A stretch of 64,000 nucleotides of DNA from Clostridia bacterium (GCA_017481595.1 JAFUOY010000039.1:1-64000), one strand, 5' to 3'; positions 35,479 through 45,196 are shown, counted from the stretch's first letter. Numbers and translations: made by a program. The notes: generated from the letters alone by a model not told the origin.

Positions 35479-37533
35479 ATGATAGATCTATCAAATAACA
35501 AACTGAGCCTTGTGCTTGATATAGCCGAGGGCGGCGCGGTCATTATAAAAAGCTTTGGCAACAGATATATAGAGGACGAAAGAAAGGGCGACCCAAGATT
35601 TTGTAACGCCTGCGAAATACATATAAACGGCAAAAACCCCGACGATCACCATTTTTGTAAGCACACGGGCGGATCGGAAACCTACACCCTCAAATATCAG
35701 TCCCACAACACCTACGAAAGCGAATACGGCAAAAAGACGGAGATAATTCTTCAAAACGACAGTATCAAGGCAACGGTACACTATCAGCTTTATAACGATA
35801 CCGCGGTTTTGCGCGCGTGGACGGATGTTGAAAATATTTCAGCCGAGCCTATTGGTCTTGAGTACGTTGCATCCTTTACCTACACGGGCTTTGACACGGG
35901 CAAATCGCCATTAAATGACAGAATAAAGGTATTTTTGCCCCACAATACCTGGTGCAGAGAGTCAAATTGGAAGGAATACACCCTTTCCGACCTTGGCTAC
36001 GAAAAGACAACTGCCTTTTCGGGTAAGCGCATTTCCGTTTCCAACACAGGCTCATTTTCCTGTAAGGAGTATTTACCAATGGGCGCAATCTCCAACACGG
36101 AGAAAAAATGCACCTACCTTTGGCAGATAGAAAACAACGGCTCCTGGCAATGGGAAATATCCGATATTGACAATATGCTCTATTTTAAGCTGAGCGGCCC
36201 TACTGAGCAGGAAAACTCATGGTACAAGGAGCTTTTGCCCGGTGAGAAATTTGAGTCCGTTAAGTGCGCCATTTCCGTAGGCACGGACTTTAATTCCGCA
36301 CTTAAGGATCTTACCCTGTACAGAAGAAAAATAGTAAGAGAAAAGACAACTGACAAGCCGCTTCCCGTAATATTTAACGATTATATGAACTGTCTTAACG
36401 GCGACCCGACGGAGGAAAAGCTGCTACCTATAATCGATACGGCGGCGGAGCTTGGGGCGGAATATTTCTGCATTGACGCAGGCTGGTATGCAGACGGCAC
36501 CTGGTGGGATTCCGTAGGGGAATGGATGCCAAGCACCTGGAGATTTCCAAGTGGGCTTCATTTCTTGCTTGACCGCATCCGCAAAAAGGGAATGATACCC
36601 GGGCTTTGGCTTGAAATTGAGGTTATGGGTATTAACTGTCCCTTAGCCGCCACTCTGCCCGATAGCTATTTCTTCACCCGACACGGTAAAAGAGTAATTG
36701 ACCACGGCAGATATCAGCTTGATTTCAGAAATCCCGAGGTATGCTCTGGCGCCGAGGCGGTAATTGACCGCCTTGTAAACGAATACGGCGTTGGGTATAT
36801 AAAAAACGACTACAATATTGAAATAGGCACAGGTACTGAGCAGAATGCAAGCTCATTTGGTGACGGACTTTTGGAGCATAACCGCGCATATCTTAAGTGG
36901 CTTGATAAAATACACGCAAAATATCCCGATTTAGTGTGGGAAAACTGCTCCAGCGGAGGAATGAGAATGGAATACGCCTCCCTTTGCCACGCGGATATTC
37001 AGTCCGTCAGCGACCAGACGGATTACCGCCATAACGCAAGGGTTGCCGCCGCCTGCGCAACTGCGGTTTTACCCGAGCAGGGCGCGATCTGGAGCTACCC
37101 AAAGGCAGAGGATGACGATAATGCCTTTGTTATGAATATGGTAAACTCCATGCTTCTTCGTATTCACCTCTCGGGTGAGGTATACGGATGGGATGAAAAA
37201 AGAGCCAGGTATGTAAAGGACGCGGTAAAAATTTACAAGGAAATAAGAGGGGATATTCCTAAGTCAATTCCCTTCTACCCCTTAGGTATACCGCAGTATG
37301 ACGGCGAGTTTATGTGCGCCGCCTACGATAATGAAAAAACGGCTAAGATGGCGGTATGGCGTATGGATACGGACAAAACCTCCATACACATCCCCCTTGA
37401 TTTTAAGGTAAAAAACGCAAAAATCCTCTACCCTGTGGTTAAAAACGGCTCTGTCAGCTTAAACCCTGACGGACTCAGCGTTACGCTTAACGAAAGATAC
37501 ACCGCGGCGGTAATTGAAATTACAAAGGAGTAA
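35479..37533 (+). CDS. alpha-galactosidase, GH36
   Basis: A 684-residue cytoplasmic enzyme with the GH36 plan: N-terminal beta-supersandwich to about 300, TIM barrel with AEYFCIDAGWYADGTWW, nucleophile in YIKNDYN (D444), ENCSSGGMRMEY, acid/base in SDQTDYR (D512), and C-terminal beta domain. It removes alpha-linked galactose, or possibly alpha-N-acetylgalactosamine. RBS AAGGAG; 27-nt gap in the operon. Confidence 0.93.
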   Translation: MIDLSNNKLSLVLDIAEGGAVIIKSFGNRYIEDERKGDPRFCNACEIHINGKNPDDHHFCKHTGGSETYTLKYQSHNTYESEYGKKTEIILQNDSIKATVHYQLYNDTAVLRAWTDVENISAEPIGLEYVASFTYTGFDTGKSPLNDRIKVFLPHNTWCRESNWKEYTLSDLGYEKTTAFSGKRISVSNTGSFSCKEYLPMGAISNTEKKCTYLWQIENNGSWQWEISDIDNMLYFKLSGPTEQENSWYKELLPGEKFESVKCAISVGTDFNSALKDLTLYRRKIVREKTTDKPLPVIFNDYMNCLNGDPTEEKLLPIIDTAAELGAEYFCIDAGWYADGTWWDSVGEWMPSTWRFPSGLHFLLDRIRKKGMIPGLWLEIEVMGINCPLAATLPDSYFFTRHGKRVIDHGRYQLDFRNPEVCSGAEAVIDRLVNEYGVGYIKNDYNIEIGTGTEQNASSFGDGLLEHNRAYLKWLDKIHAKYPDLVWENCSSGGMRMEYASLCHADIQSVSDQTDYRHNARVAAACATAVLPEQGAIWSYPKAEDDDNAFVMNMVNSMLLRIHLSGEVYGWDEKRARYVKDAVKIYKEIRGDIPKSIPFYPLGIPQYDGEFMCAAYDNEKTAKMAVWRMDTDKTSIHIPLDFKVKNAKILYPVVKNGSVSLNPDGLSVTLNERYTAAVIEITKE

Positions 37534-37538
37534 AAATT

Positions 37539-38600
37539 ATGTTTGAAGGCAAGATAATAGACACCCATCTTCATATTGAGGGTTGGGTAAATGAGGAAAA
37601 TAATATGGAAAAGGGCTTTGAGCCCTACAGAGAGGAAAGAAGCCTTGGCGCAATAAACGTGTGCGCCCTTCCCTCCCATAACGGGGCTGCAAACAACATT
37701 ATGTGTATGATTTACAAGCTTGTAAATCCAAAAACCTATGCCCATTGCGGCATCGTGCATCTTGACCAGCCGATTATTGACAACCCGCCTTGCGGCTTTG
37801 ACCCCGTTACACAGTACAGAGAGCTTATGGAGATAGGCTGTGACGGAATAAAAATGCTTGAGGGTAAGCCCTCCTATCATCTCTCCCTCGGCAGCGATAT
37901 AAATCGCCCCACACTTGAAAAGCTTTATGACGAGATCGAAAAGGACGGAACCCATCTTATATACCACGTAAACGATCCCGACGAGTTCTGGGACAGAGAA
38001 AGAGCCCCCAAGGACGCCTTTGAGCAGGGCTGGTTCTACGGGGATCTTGGCTATGCCCCCTACGAGGAGATAAAGCGCCAGGCAGAGATAATGATGGAAA
38101 AGCATCCTAACTTAAAGGTGACCTTTGCCCACTTCTTCTTCAGCTCCAAGGAGCCCGAGTATCTTGAGGGACTTTTTGAAAAATATCCCAATCTGTGTGT
38201 GGATCTTACCCCGGGAACGGAAATGTATTTCTCCTTTGAAAGTAAGCACGATTACTATCGCGACTTCTTTACAAAGCACTCCGACAGACTCCTTTTAGGT
38301 ACGGACGGCACATTCCCCTGGGCAACGAGATTTCATAGCTGGTGCTGTCATACTCTTATCCGCTTTATCACCACGGATGATAAGATGATGGCGTTTAATG
38401 ACAGGATTTTAACAGGTCTTGATCTTCCCGAGGAAGCTTGCGCAAATATCCTTTACAAGAATTTTGAAAGACGTGTATCAAGTGAGCCAAAGCCCATAAA
38501 CAAAAAGGCGCTTATTGCTTATTACGAAAAATATAAGCCCTATATCAGCAAAGAGGATATAGAGCACCTTGACCCCTTATTTGAAAAGTACGTTTACTAA
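37539..38600 (+). CDS. amidohydrolase-family metal-dependent hydrolase
   Basis: A 353-residue TIM barrel of the amidohydrolase-2 type. The HxH metal motif DTHLHIEGW is at residues 7-15, followed by KMLEGKPSYH, HLIYHVND, VTFAHFFFS and the late LLGTDGTFPW Asp. Relatives are lactonases, decarboxylases or uronate-processing hydrolases, which fits downstream handling of a released sugar acid. Only 5 nt separate it from the GH36 gene. Confidence 0.82.
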   Translation: MFEGKIIDTHLHIEGWVNEENNMEKGFEPYREERSLGAINVCALPSHNGAANNIMCMIYKLVNPKTYAHCGIVHLDQPIIDNPPCGFDPVTQYRELMEIGCDGIKMLEGKPSYHLSLGSDINRPTLEKLYDEIEKDGTHLIYHVNDPDEFWDRERAPKDAFEQGWFYGDLGYAPYEEIKRQAEIMMEKHPNLKVTFAHFFFSSKEPEYLEGLFEKYPNLCVDLTPGTEMYFSFESKHDYYRDFFTKHSDRLLLGTDGTFPWATRFHSWCCHTLIRFITTDDKMMAFNDRILTGLDLPEEACANILYKNFERRVSSEPKPINKKALIAYYEKYKPYISKEDIEHLDPLFEKYVY

Positions 38601-38609
38601 GGAGAAAAA

Positions 38610-39923
38610 ATGAGTAACGTAAGTATTGACCTTACCGCAAAAATAGGTGAAATAAAATCAATGCACGCCGTAAATAACGGACCCTGTGTCGCAGAAAATC
38701 AGCAAACGAGAGGAAATCAGGACGATTACAAGGCGGCAAGATTCCCTTACGCAAGAAATCACGACGCTTCCTTTTTTGCAGGCTACGGCGGGGAGCATAC
38801 CGTTGATATTCACGCGATCTTTCCCGATTTCGATGCGGACGTAAACGATGCCGACAGCTACGATTTTGCCTGTACGGATACCTATCTTAGCCAAACGATA
38901 CGCTACGGCGCAAAAATATTTTACCGCCTCGGCTCAAAAATTGAGCACGGAGTAAAAAAATACGGAACTTCGGTCCCCAAGGATTTTAAAAAATGGGCAG
39001 AAATTTGCGAGCATATTATCAGCCACTATAACGAGGGCTGGGCAAAGGGCTATCATATGGATATTGAATATTGGGAAATATGGAACGAGCCCGACCTTAT
39101 AAACGAGGATGGCACAAGCCCCACCTGGCAGGGCACTGAGGAGCAGTTTGCAGAGCTTTATACCGTTGCATCAAAGCACTTAAAGAACAGATTTCCAAAT
39201 ATTAAAATAGGCGGTCCTGCAAGCGTGGGTGATGAAAGCTGGATGCGCCGATTCCTTGAAAGGATCAAAAAAACGGATGCTCCCCTTGACTTTTTCTCCT
39301 ATCATTGGTATTGGACGGAGCCGAAGGATATGTCCGCAAAGTGTACGAGAATTCGCCGTATGTTAGATGAATTCGGTTACAAAAATACGGAAACGGTACT
39401 TAACGAATGGAACTACGTAAGGGACTGGAGCAAGGAATTTGTGTACTCCGTTGAGCAGATCATCGGTATGAAGGGCGCAGCATTCAGCTCCGCTTGTATG
39501 CTTGAATGTCAGAACAACCCGAATATCGATATGCTTATGTACTACGATGCCCGCCCCGGCACCTTTAACGGTCTTTTCGACTTTTATACCTACCGCCCAC
39601 TTAAGGGATATTATCCATTCTATCTGTTCTCTAACCTTTACGAGCTTAAAAATCATTATAAAACGGAAACGGATGACGAGGATATATACGCAGTATGCGC
39701 TAAAAACGGCGACCGAGTGGCTGTAATGATAACCTACTATGCCGAGGACGATAATAAATGGCACAAAATGGTAACAATAGACGCATCGAGTGAGCTTGAT
39801 GGCGCAAAGATCTATGTGCTTGATAAGGATCATACCCTTTCACTCCACCCATCCGCAAAAATCAAGAACGGCAAGCTGACTGTCCGTATGGAAAGGAACT
39901 CCCTTTTGTATATTGAAAAGTGA
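38610..39923 (+). CDS. beta-xylosidase-like glycosidase, GH39
   Basis: A 437-residue cytoplasmic TIM-barrel enzyme. The acid/base is in EIWNEPD (E160) and the nucleophile in VLNEWNY (E266), with FFSYHWYW between them, as in GH39. It would release beta-xylose, or act as an alpha-L-iduronidase-like or beta-glucosidase relative. Last gene of the operon. No clear terminator separates it from the T-box promoter. Confidence 0.87.
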   Translation: MSNVSIDLTAKIGEIKSMHAVNNGPCVAENQQTRGNQDDYKAARFPYARNHDASFFAGYGGEHTVDIHAIFPDFDADVNDADSYDFACTDTYLSQTIRYGAKIFYRLGSKIEHGVKKYGTSVPKDFKKWAEICEHIISHYNEGWAKGYHMDIEYWEIWNEPDLINEDGTSPTWQGTEEQFAELYTVASKHLKNRFPNIKIGGPASVGDESWMRRFLERIKKTDAPLDFFSYHWYWTEPKDMSAKCTRIRRMLDEFGYKNTETVLNEWNYVRDWSKEFVYSVEQIIGMKGAAFSSACMLECQNNPNIDMLMYYDARPGTFNGLFDFYTYRPLKGYYPFYLFSNLYELKNHYKTETDDEDIYAVCAKNGDRVAVMITYYAEDDNKWHKMVTIDASSELDGAKIYVLDKDHTLSLHPSAKIKNGKLTVRMERNSLLYIEK

Positions 39924-39946
39924 GTCTTTAATTAAAAAAATATATC

Positions 39947-39975
39947 TTGACATTTAAATATTCTTGTGTTAAAAT
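39947..39975 (+). promoter_or_regulatory. promoter of the valS T-box transcript
   Basis: TTGACA (39947-39952), 17-nt spacer, TAAAAT (39970-39975). Confidence 0.85.
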
Positions 39976-39983
39976 GTTATAAA

Positions 39984-40207
39984 TGCAATGACGAAGAGGA
40001 GTAACCGAAATCAGCCTTACAGAGAGCCGTGGTTGGTGTGATACGGCAGGGGAAAGCGGTGAAGGTAGCTTAAGAGCATTGTGGGTGAAATAACAGTAGT
40101 CCACAACGGCATCTCCCGTTACGAGAATTTGAGTGCGCACTTTGTGCGAATTCAGGTGGTACCGCGTTTTAAGAGCGTCCTGACTTTTTCGGGCGCTCTT
40201 TTTTTAA
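39984..40207 (+). promoter_or_regulatory. T-box riboswitch (aminoacyl-tRNA sensing leader)
   Basis: Standard elements are in order: the start GACGAAGAGGAGTA, the distal stem I words AGAGAGCCG and GGTTGGTG, the antiterminator T-box AGGTGGTACCGCG (40154-40166), and the terminator AAGAGCGTCC ... GGGCGCTCTT with T run (40171-40207). Uncharged tRNA binding prevents termination. The downstream synthetase is valS. A GTA valine codon sits at 40065-40067 in the likely specifier region, but it overlaps GGT, so the specifier is not certain. A foreign cassette separates the T-box from valS. Confidence 0.92.
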
Positions 40208-40714
40208 TGCAGAATGCAGAGTGCAGAATGCAGAATTGAAGATTTCTTTGTTTAAGGGGTGCAAATTTAATGGAAGAAAATATAATTTCAACAAAAACAT
40301 TTGATTTTGCTATTAGAATTGTAAATCTTTACAAATACCTGACGAAGGAAAAGAAAGAACTGATATTATCTAAGCAACTGTTACGTTGTGGTACAAGCAT
40401 AGGCGCAAATGTTTCTGAAGCTCAGCGCGGTCAATCAAAAGCTGATTTTAATGCAAAGCTGAATATCGCATTGAAGGAAGCGAACGAAACGGAGTATTGG
40501 TTACGACTCCTAAAAGCTACTGACTATATAAGTATTAGTGAATACGATAGCATCAACAACGATATACAGGAAATATTATCCATCCTTGTTGCTATATGCA
40601 AAAAAACAAACATTTAATTTATAAAAATAAAACATACAATTCTGCATTCTGAATTCTGCATTTGCGACGCAAAGCTAGTCCCTGCGGGGAATTCTGCATT
40701 CTGATGCATTTTGC
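40206..40714. mobile_element. four-helix-bundle gene cassette flanked by inverted repeats
   Basis: Left flank 40206-40238 and right flank 40638-40714 are built from the words TGCAGAAT/ATTCTGCA. They include a perfect 15-bp inverted match (40224-40238 with 40638-40652). The right flank also contains two short hairpins (TTTGC-GAC-GCAAA, 40661-40673; TCCC-TGCG-GGGA, 40679-40690). The unit carries one gene and lies between the T-box terminator and valS. Confidence 0.7.
40270..40617 (+). CDS. four-helix bundle protein (23S rRNA intervening-sequence family)
   Basis: A 115-residue all-helical protein with family words FDFAIRIVNLYKYLTKEKKE, QLLRCGTSIGANVSEAQRGQ, DFNAKLNIALKEANETEYWL and LLKATDYI. 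The family is encoded in intervening sequences of 23S rRNA and is related to the Avd protein of diversity-generating retroelements. Its biochemical role is unknown; a nucleic-acid-binding function is proposed. It now sits downstream of the valS T-box and could be co-regulated with valS. RBS AAGGGG, weak. Confidence 0.9.
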   Translation: MEENIISTKTFDFAIRIVNLYKYLTKEKKELILSKQLLRCGTSIGANVSEAQRGQSKADFNAKLNIALKEANETEYWLRLLKATDYISISEYDSINNDIQEILSILVAICKKTNI

Positions 40715-40741
40715 ATTTACAAAACCGGAGGTTTTATACAA

Positions 40742-43366
40742 ATGAAAGAATTATCCAAGACTTATTCCCCAAGTGAATTTGAGGAAAGAATTTACCAGAA
40801 CTGGTGTGAGAAAAAGTATTTCACGCCGAAAATAGACCACTCAAAGGAGCATTTTTCCATAGTTATCCCCCCGCCGAACATTACGGGTCAGCTCCATATG
40901 GGTCACGCCCTTGACAACACCTTACAGGATATTCTTATCCGCTATAAGAGAATGAACGGCTTTTGCACCCTTTGGCTTCCCGGTACGGACCACGCATCCA
41001 TCGCTACCGAGGCTAAGATAGTTGAGGCTATGCGTAAGGAAGGCGTTACCAAGGAGGATATCGGACGTGACGGATTCCTTGAAAGAGCCTGGGCGTGGAA
41101 GGATCAGTACGGCGGAAGAATCATTTCCCAGCTTAAGAAGCTCGGCTCCTCCTGTGACTGGTCAAGAGAGCGCTTTACCCTTGACGAGGGCTGCTCTGAG
41201 GCTGTAAAGGAGGTATTCGTACGCCTTTACAACAAGGGACTTATCTACCGCGGTGAAAGAATTATTAACTGGTGCCCCCACTGTCTTACCTCCATTTCCG
41301 ACGCGGAGGTTGAGTACGAGGAGCAAGCAGGTCATTTCTGGCACATCAAGTATCCCTTTAAGGACGGTGACGGATATCTCGAATTTGCAACCACACGTCC
41401 CGAAACTATGCTTGGCGATACTGCCGTTGCGGTAAACCCCAAGGACGAAAGATACAAGGATATGATAGGCAAGACACTTATCATTCCCCTTATTAACAGA
41501 GAAATTCCCGTTGTTGCCGACGAATACGTTGAAATGGACTTCGGTACGGGCGTAGTTAAGATCACTCCCGCCCACGACCCCAACGACTTTGAGGTTGGCA
41601 GACGTCACAATCTTCCCATCATCAACGTAATGACTCCCGACGCTAAGATCACGGAGGATTATCCCGCTTACGCAGGTATGGACCGCTTTGAGGCAAGAAA
41701 GGCTATCGTTGCCGATCTTGACAAGCAGGGCTACCTTATTAAGGTTGAGGATTACGCCCACAACGTAGGCACCTGCTACCGTTGCGGCACAACAGTTGAG
41801 CCCCGCGTTTCTCTCCAGTGGTTCGTTAAGATGGAGCCCCTTGCAAAGCCCGCTATTGACGCGGTAAGAAGCGGCGAGATCAAGTTCGTACCCGAGAGAT
41901 TTGAAAAGAACTATTTCCATTGGATGGAAAACATCCGTGACTGGTGTATCTCCCGTCAGCTCTGGTGGGGACACAGAATTCCCGCCTTCTACTGTGACGA
42001 TTGCGGAGAGATAGTAGTTACAAAGGATTCAAGCGCAATCTGTCCCAAGTGCGGCAAGGTAATGAGACAGGATCCCGATACTCTTGACACTTGGTTCTCC
42101 TCCGCTCTTTGGCCCTTCTCCACTCTCGGTTGGCCCAAGGATACTGAGGATCTTAAGTATTTCTATCCTACAAACACCCTTGTTACAGGCTACGATATTA
42201 TTACCTTCTGGGTATCAAGAATGATATTCTCAGGTCTTGAATATATGGGTGAAAAGCCCTTTGACACCGTTCTTATCCACGGTCTTGTACGTGATGCTCT
42301 CGGCAGAAAGATGTCCAAGTCCCTCGGTAACGGTATTGACCCCTTGCTTATTATTGAAAAGTACGGCGCAGACGCTCTCCGCTTCGCTCTTGCAACGGGT
42401 AACTCCCCCGGAAACGATATGCGTTTCTCCGACGAGAAGATCGAGTCCGCCCGTAACTTTGCAAACAAGCTCTGGAATGCGGCGCGCTTCGTAATGATGA
42501 ACCTTGATATCGAAAAGGTAGAAATGCCCTCCGCAGACAAGCTTGGTATTGCTGACAAGTGGATACTTACAAAGCTTAATGCTCTTATTAAGAGCGTACG
42601 CACTCAGTTTGACGCTTACGAGCTTGGTATTGCCCTCTCCGAAATTTACGATTTCGTATGGGATATCTTCTGCGACTGGTATATTGAGCTTTCCAAGCCT
42701 GCCCTCTCCGCTAAGGGAACTGAGGCAAATAAGGTTACACAGAACGTTATCGTTTATGTTCTTGAAAGCATACTTAAGCTTCTCCATCCCTTTATCCCCT
42801 TCATCACAGAGGAAATCTACCTCTCACTTCCCCACTTTGACGATTGCGAAAGCATTATGATCTCCTCCTATCCCGTAGTTAACGAGTCCCTTGACTTTGG
42901 CGCGGACTACGATAATATGGAAAAGGTAATTGAGGTTATTAAGGCTATAAGAGCGCGCAGAGCGGAAATGAACGTTCCCCCCTCAAAGAAGGCGCAGATC
43001 TTTATCACAACTCAGTACAAGGATGCATTCAACGCCTCCACCGCCGAGTTCTTTAAGAAGCTTGCCTCCGCCTCCGACCTTACTGTTACTGATGAATACA
43101 ACGGCGATAACGCAGTACAGATCATCACCCACGCGGCAACCGCTTATATTCCTATGGCGGAAATGGTTGACCTTGATAAGGAAAGAGCCCGCTTAAACGG
43201 TGAGCTTGCTAAGGTACAGGGCGAAATTGACCGCCTTGTAAAGAAGCTTGGCAACGCAGAATTCGTAGCTAAGGCTCCCCAAAAGGTAGTTGACGGCGAA
43301 AAGGCTAAGCTCGAAAAGTACGAAAGCACAAAGCAGGGTATCCTTGACGCAATAAATTCGCTTTAA
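40742..43366 (+). CDS. valS: valyl-tRNA synthetase
   Basis: An 874-residue class I synthetase charging tRNA-Val. HIGH-type motif [14 protein letters not shown] near residue 50; the editing domain ([15 protein letters not shown]); [22 protein letters not shown] at 523-527; anticodon-binding domain; C-terminal coiled coil (about 800-874). Full family length. RBS GGAGG is 11 nt before the ATG. The stop codon lies in the loop of a 12-bp hairpin. Confidence 0.97.
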   Translation: MKELSKTYSPSEFEERIYQNWCEKKYFTPKIDHSKEHFSIVIPPPNITGQLHMGHALDNTLQDILIRYKRMNGFCTLWLPGTDHASIATEAKIVEAMRKEGVTKEDIGRDGFLERAWAWKDQYGGRIISQLKKLGSSCDWSRERFTLDEGCSEAVKEVFVRLYNKGLIYRGERIINWCPHCLTSISDAEVEYEEQAGHFWHIKYPFKDGDGYLEFATTRPETMLGDTAVAVNPKDERYKDMIGKTLIIPLINREIPVVADEYVEMDFGTGVVKITPAHDPNDFEVGRRHNLPIINVMTPDAKITEDYPAYAGMDRFEARKAIVADLDKQGYLIKVEDYAHNVGTCYRCGTTVEPRVSLQWFVKMEPLAKPAIDAVRSGEIKFVPERFEKNYFHWMENIRDWCISRQLWWGHRIPAFYCDDCGEIVVTKDSSAICPKCGKVMRQDPDTLDTWFSSALWPFSTLGWPKDTEDLKYFYPTNTLVTGYDIITFWVSRMIFSGLEYMGEKPFDTVLIHGLVRDALGRKMSKSLGNGIDPLLIIEKYGADALRFALATGNSPGNDMRFSDEKIESARNFANKLWNAARFVMMNLDIEKVEMPSADKLGIADKWILTKLNALIKSVRTQFDAYELGIALSEIYDFVWDIFCDWYIELSKPALSAKGTEANKVTQNVIVYVLESILKLLHPFIPFITEEIYLSLPHFDDCESIMISSYPVVNESLDFGADYDNMEKVIEVIKAIRARRAEMNVPPSKKAQIFITTQYKDAFNASTAEFFKKLASASDLTVTDEYNGDNAVQIITHAATAYIPMAEMVDLDKERARLNGELAKVQGEIDRLVKKLGNAEFVAKAPQKVVDGEKAKLEKYESTKQGILDAINSL

Positions 43367-43379
43367 TCGAATTTATTGC
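43349..43379 (+). terminator. hairpin across the valS stop codon
   Basis: GCAATAAATTCG (43349-43360) pairs perfectly with CGAATTTATTGC (43368-43379). The 7-nt loop CTTTAAT contains the TAA stop. There is no T tract, so its role is uncertain; it could stabilise the mRNA 3' end. Confidence 0.6.
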
Positions 43380-43590
43380 AATGAATTGCAACCTGTCGGA
43401 TGCGTGAATTGAAAGCAGAGCTTTCATTAATTGCCTGCGGCATGAATTGCCCTACGGGCATTTGACCCTTGCAATTCAAATCATGGAGCAAAGCGAGAAA
43501 TCATGGCAAAGCCAATTCATGATGCGTAGCATCAATTCATCCACATAAACATAAATTCGCTTTAATCGAATTTATTGCAATAAATTGCAG
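43352..43590. repeat. direct repeats flanking a hairpin array after valS
   Basis: 43352-43391 recurs at 43551-43590 with only a few mismatches, and the repeat includes the valS 3' end. Between them are modular hairpins with 3-nt loops at 43411-43425, 43433-43441, 43448-43460, 43504-43514 and 43520-43534, separated by AATTG/AATTC words. No gene is present. The arrangement looks like insertion of a small palindromic array with duplication of about 40 bp. Confidence 0.8.
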
Positions 43591-43633
43591 CTCTGTTATA
43601 TCAATTCATCAATAATATAAAAGCACCAATTAC

Positions 43634-43666
43634 AAAGAGCAAACACGAATTGTGTTTGCTCTTTTT
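43634..43666 (+). terminator. intrinsic terminator downstream of valS
   Basis: A 13-bp perfect hairpin (43634-43646 with 43652-43664, loop GAATT) followed by TTTTT. Confidence 0.9.
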
Positions 43667-43667
43667 A

Positions 43668-43696
43668 TTGACTTTAGGCTTTTGATATGATAGAAT
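43668..43696 (+). promoter_or_regulatory. promoter of the nhaC-type gene
   Basis: TTGACT (43668-43673), 17-nt spacer, TAGAAT (43691-43696), directly after the valS terminator. Confidence 0.7.
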
Positions 43697-43727
43697 AATA
43701 ATGTTAGACTGATTTAAAGGAGCTATT

Positions 43728-45059
43728 ATGAATAACAATCTGAATGAAAAAAAGGGCTCTGCCTTGGCGCTTTTGCCCATTGGCGTTTTCCTTGTCCTTT
43801 ATATAGGACTTGGCATTATTTTCGGTGATTTCTACGTAATGAGCGTTGTTGTTGCCTTTCTTGTGGCTATTTTGGTGGCTTGTATTCAGCACAGGGGTAC
43901 TTCCTTTGAAGAAAAGCTTTCCATAATGGCAGAGGGACTTTCCGACAAGAACATAGTAACTATGATTCTTATTTTTTTGGCATCGGGCATTTTTGCAGGT
44001 ATTCTCGGCAGAGACAGCGCAGCCAGCGTTGCCGATCTGTTTTTAAGCTTTATCCCCGCGGACTTTTCCGCCCTTGTGCTGTTTATAGTTTCCTGCTTCG
44101 TTTCCACGGCAATGGGTACCTCCTGCGGTACTATTGCGGTTATCGGCCCTATTGCCTGCTCCATTTCGGGCTCAACGGGTATAAGCCTTGCGCTTTGTAT
44201 GGGCTCCGTAGTTGGCGGCGCTATGTTTGGCGACAATCTTTCCTTTATCTCCGACACGACTATTGCGGCTACCACGACTCAAGGCTGTAAAATGAAGGAC
44301 AAGTTTAAGGAGAATTTCTTTATCGCGCTCCCTGCGGCTCTTTTAACTATTGCAATTTTACTTATTTTCGCATTTACCAATTCAACCGCTACGGACTACG
44401 TACCAAACGAGCCTAATCTTTGGCTTCTTATCCCCTATGTTCTTGTGCTTATCGGCGGAATTATCGGTATAAACGTATTCGTGGTGCTTCTTTGCGGCAT
44501 CGGTACTGCATTTATTATCAAGCTTTGCCTCGGCATTGAATTCGTTGAGATCATCGGTGCTATGGGCTCGGGCGCTTCGGGAATGTTTGAGGTTATTCTC
44601 GTAACCGTCCTCGTTACTATGTTAAGCGGCATTATGCGTCACTTTGGCGGCTTTGACGCGCTGCTCCACTTTGTAAAGCGCACATTTAAGGGTAAGGTCG
44701 GCGGTCAGCTTGGTATCGGCGCTCTCGTTTCCGCTATGGATATCGCTACGGCAAACAATACTGTGGCTATCGTTATGGCGGCTCCCATTGCGAAAAACAT
44801 CAGCGAGGAGTACGGAATTACCAATACAAAAACCGCATCACTTCTTGATATCTTCGGCAGCGTGGTACAGGGTATTCTCCCCTACGGAGCGCAGATGATA
44901 TACGCAGTAGGCGCGATTACAACGGCTTTTGCAGGGGGCGTAATAACCGAAACCATTTCCGCAGTACAGATTATTCCCTATCTGTTCTACCCCTTCCTTC
45001 TTGCCATCAGCGCGATAGTGTTTGCCTTTATCCCCAATTTTAAAAAGAAAGCAAAATAA
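43728..45059 (+). CDS. NhaC-family Na+/H+ antiporter
   Basis: A 443-residue membrane protein with 10-12 predicted helices. Family words include ILIFLASGIFAGILGRDS, MGTSCGTIAVIGPIA, GGAMFGDNLSFISDTTIAAT and the late ANNTVAIVMAAPIAKNISEEY. It exchanges Na+ for protons, or possibly an organic acid pair as in MleN-type relatives. RBS AAGGAG; single gene with its own promoter and terminator. Confidence 0.88.
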   Translation: MNNNLNEKKGSALALLPIGVFLVLYIGLGIIFGDFYVMSVVVAFLVAILVACIQHRGTSFEEKLSIMAEGLSDKNIVTMILIFLASGIFAGILGRDSAASVADLFLSFIPADFSALVLFIVSCFVSTAMGTSCGTIAVIGPIACSISGSTGISLALCMGSVVGGAMFGDNLSFISDTTIAATTTQGCKMKDKFKENFFIALPAALLTIAILLIFAFTNSTATDYVPNEPNLWLLIPYVLVLIGGIIGINVFVVLLCGIGTAFIIKLCLGIEFVEIIGAMGSGASGMFEVILVTVLVTMLSGIMRHFGGFDALLHFVKRTFKGKVGGQLGIGALVSAMDIATANNTVAIVMAAPIAKNISEEYGITNTKTASLLDIFGSVVQGILPYGAQMIYAVGAITTAFAGGVITETISAVQIIPYLFYPFLLAISAIVFAFIPNFKKKAK

Positions 45060-45070
45060 TATAAACACAA

Positions 45071-45100
45071 AAAAAATCGGACACCCTGTGTCCGATTTTT
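45071..45100. terminator. terminator after the nhaC-type gene
   Basis: A hairpin with arms AATCGGACAC/GTGTCCGATT and T run on the plus side; A run before it allows bidirectional action. Confidence 0.85.
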
Positions 45101-45132
45101 ATTATTTAATGAATAATTAATGATGAATAATT

Positions 45133-45196
45133 CGTAGGGGCGACCATTGGTCGTCCGCCTATATTATCGCGGGTCGTCGAGGACGTCGACCCCTAC
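45133..45196. repeat. REP pair (BIME-like), copy 1
   Basis: A REP unit with core CGACCATTGGTCG (within 45133-45159) is followed by an inverted variant ending CCCCTAC (45190-45196), so GTAGGGG ... CCCCTAC bracket the pair. The same REP unit occurs at 51371, 63409, 63579 and 63705. Confidence 0.85.

Noticed and set aside
43668..43727. Riboswitch before the NhaC-type gene
   Set aside because: The leader is only about 30 nt after the -10 and shows no hairpin.
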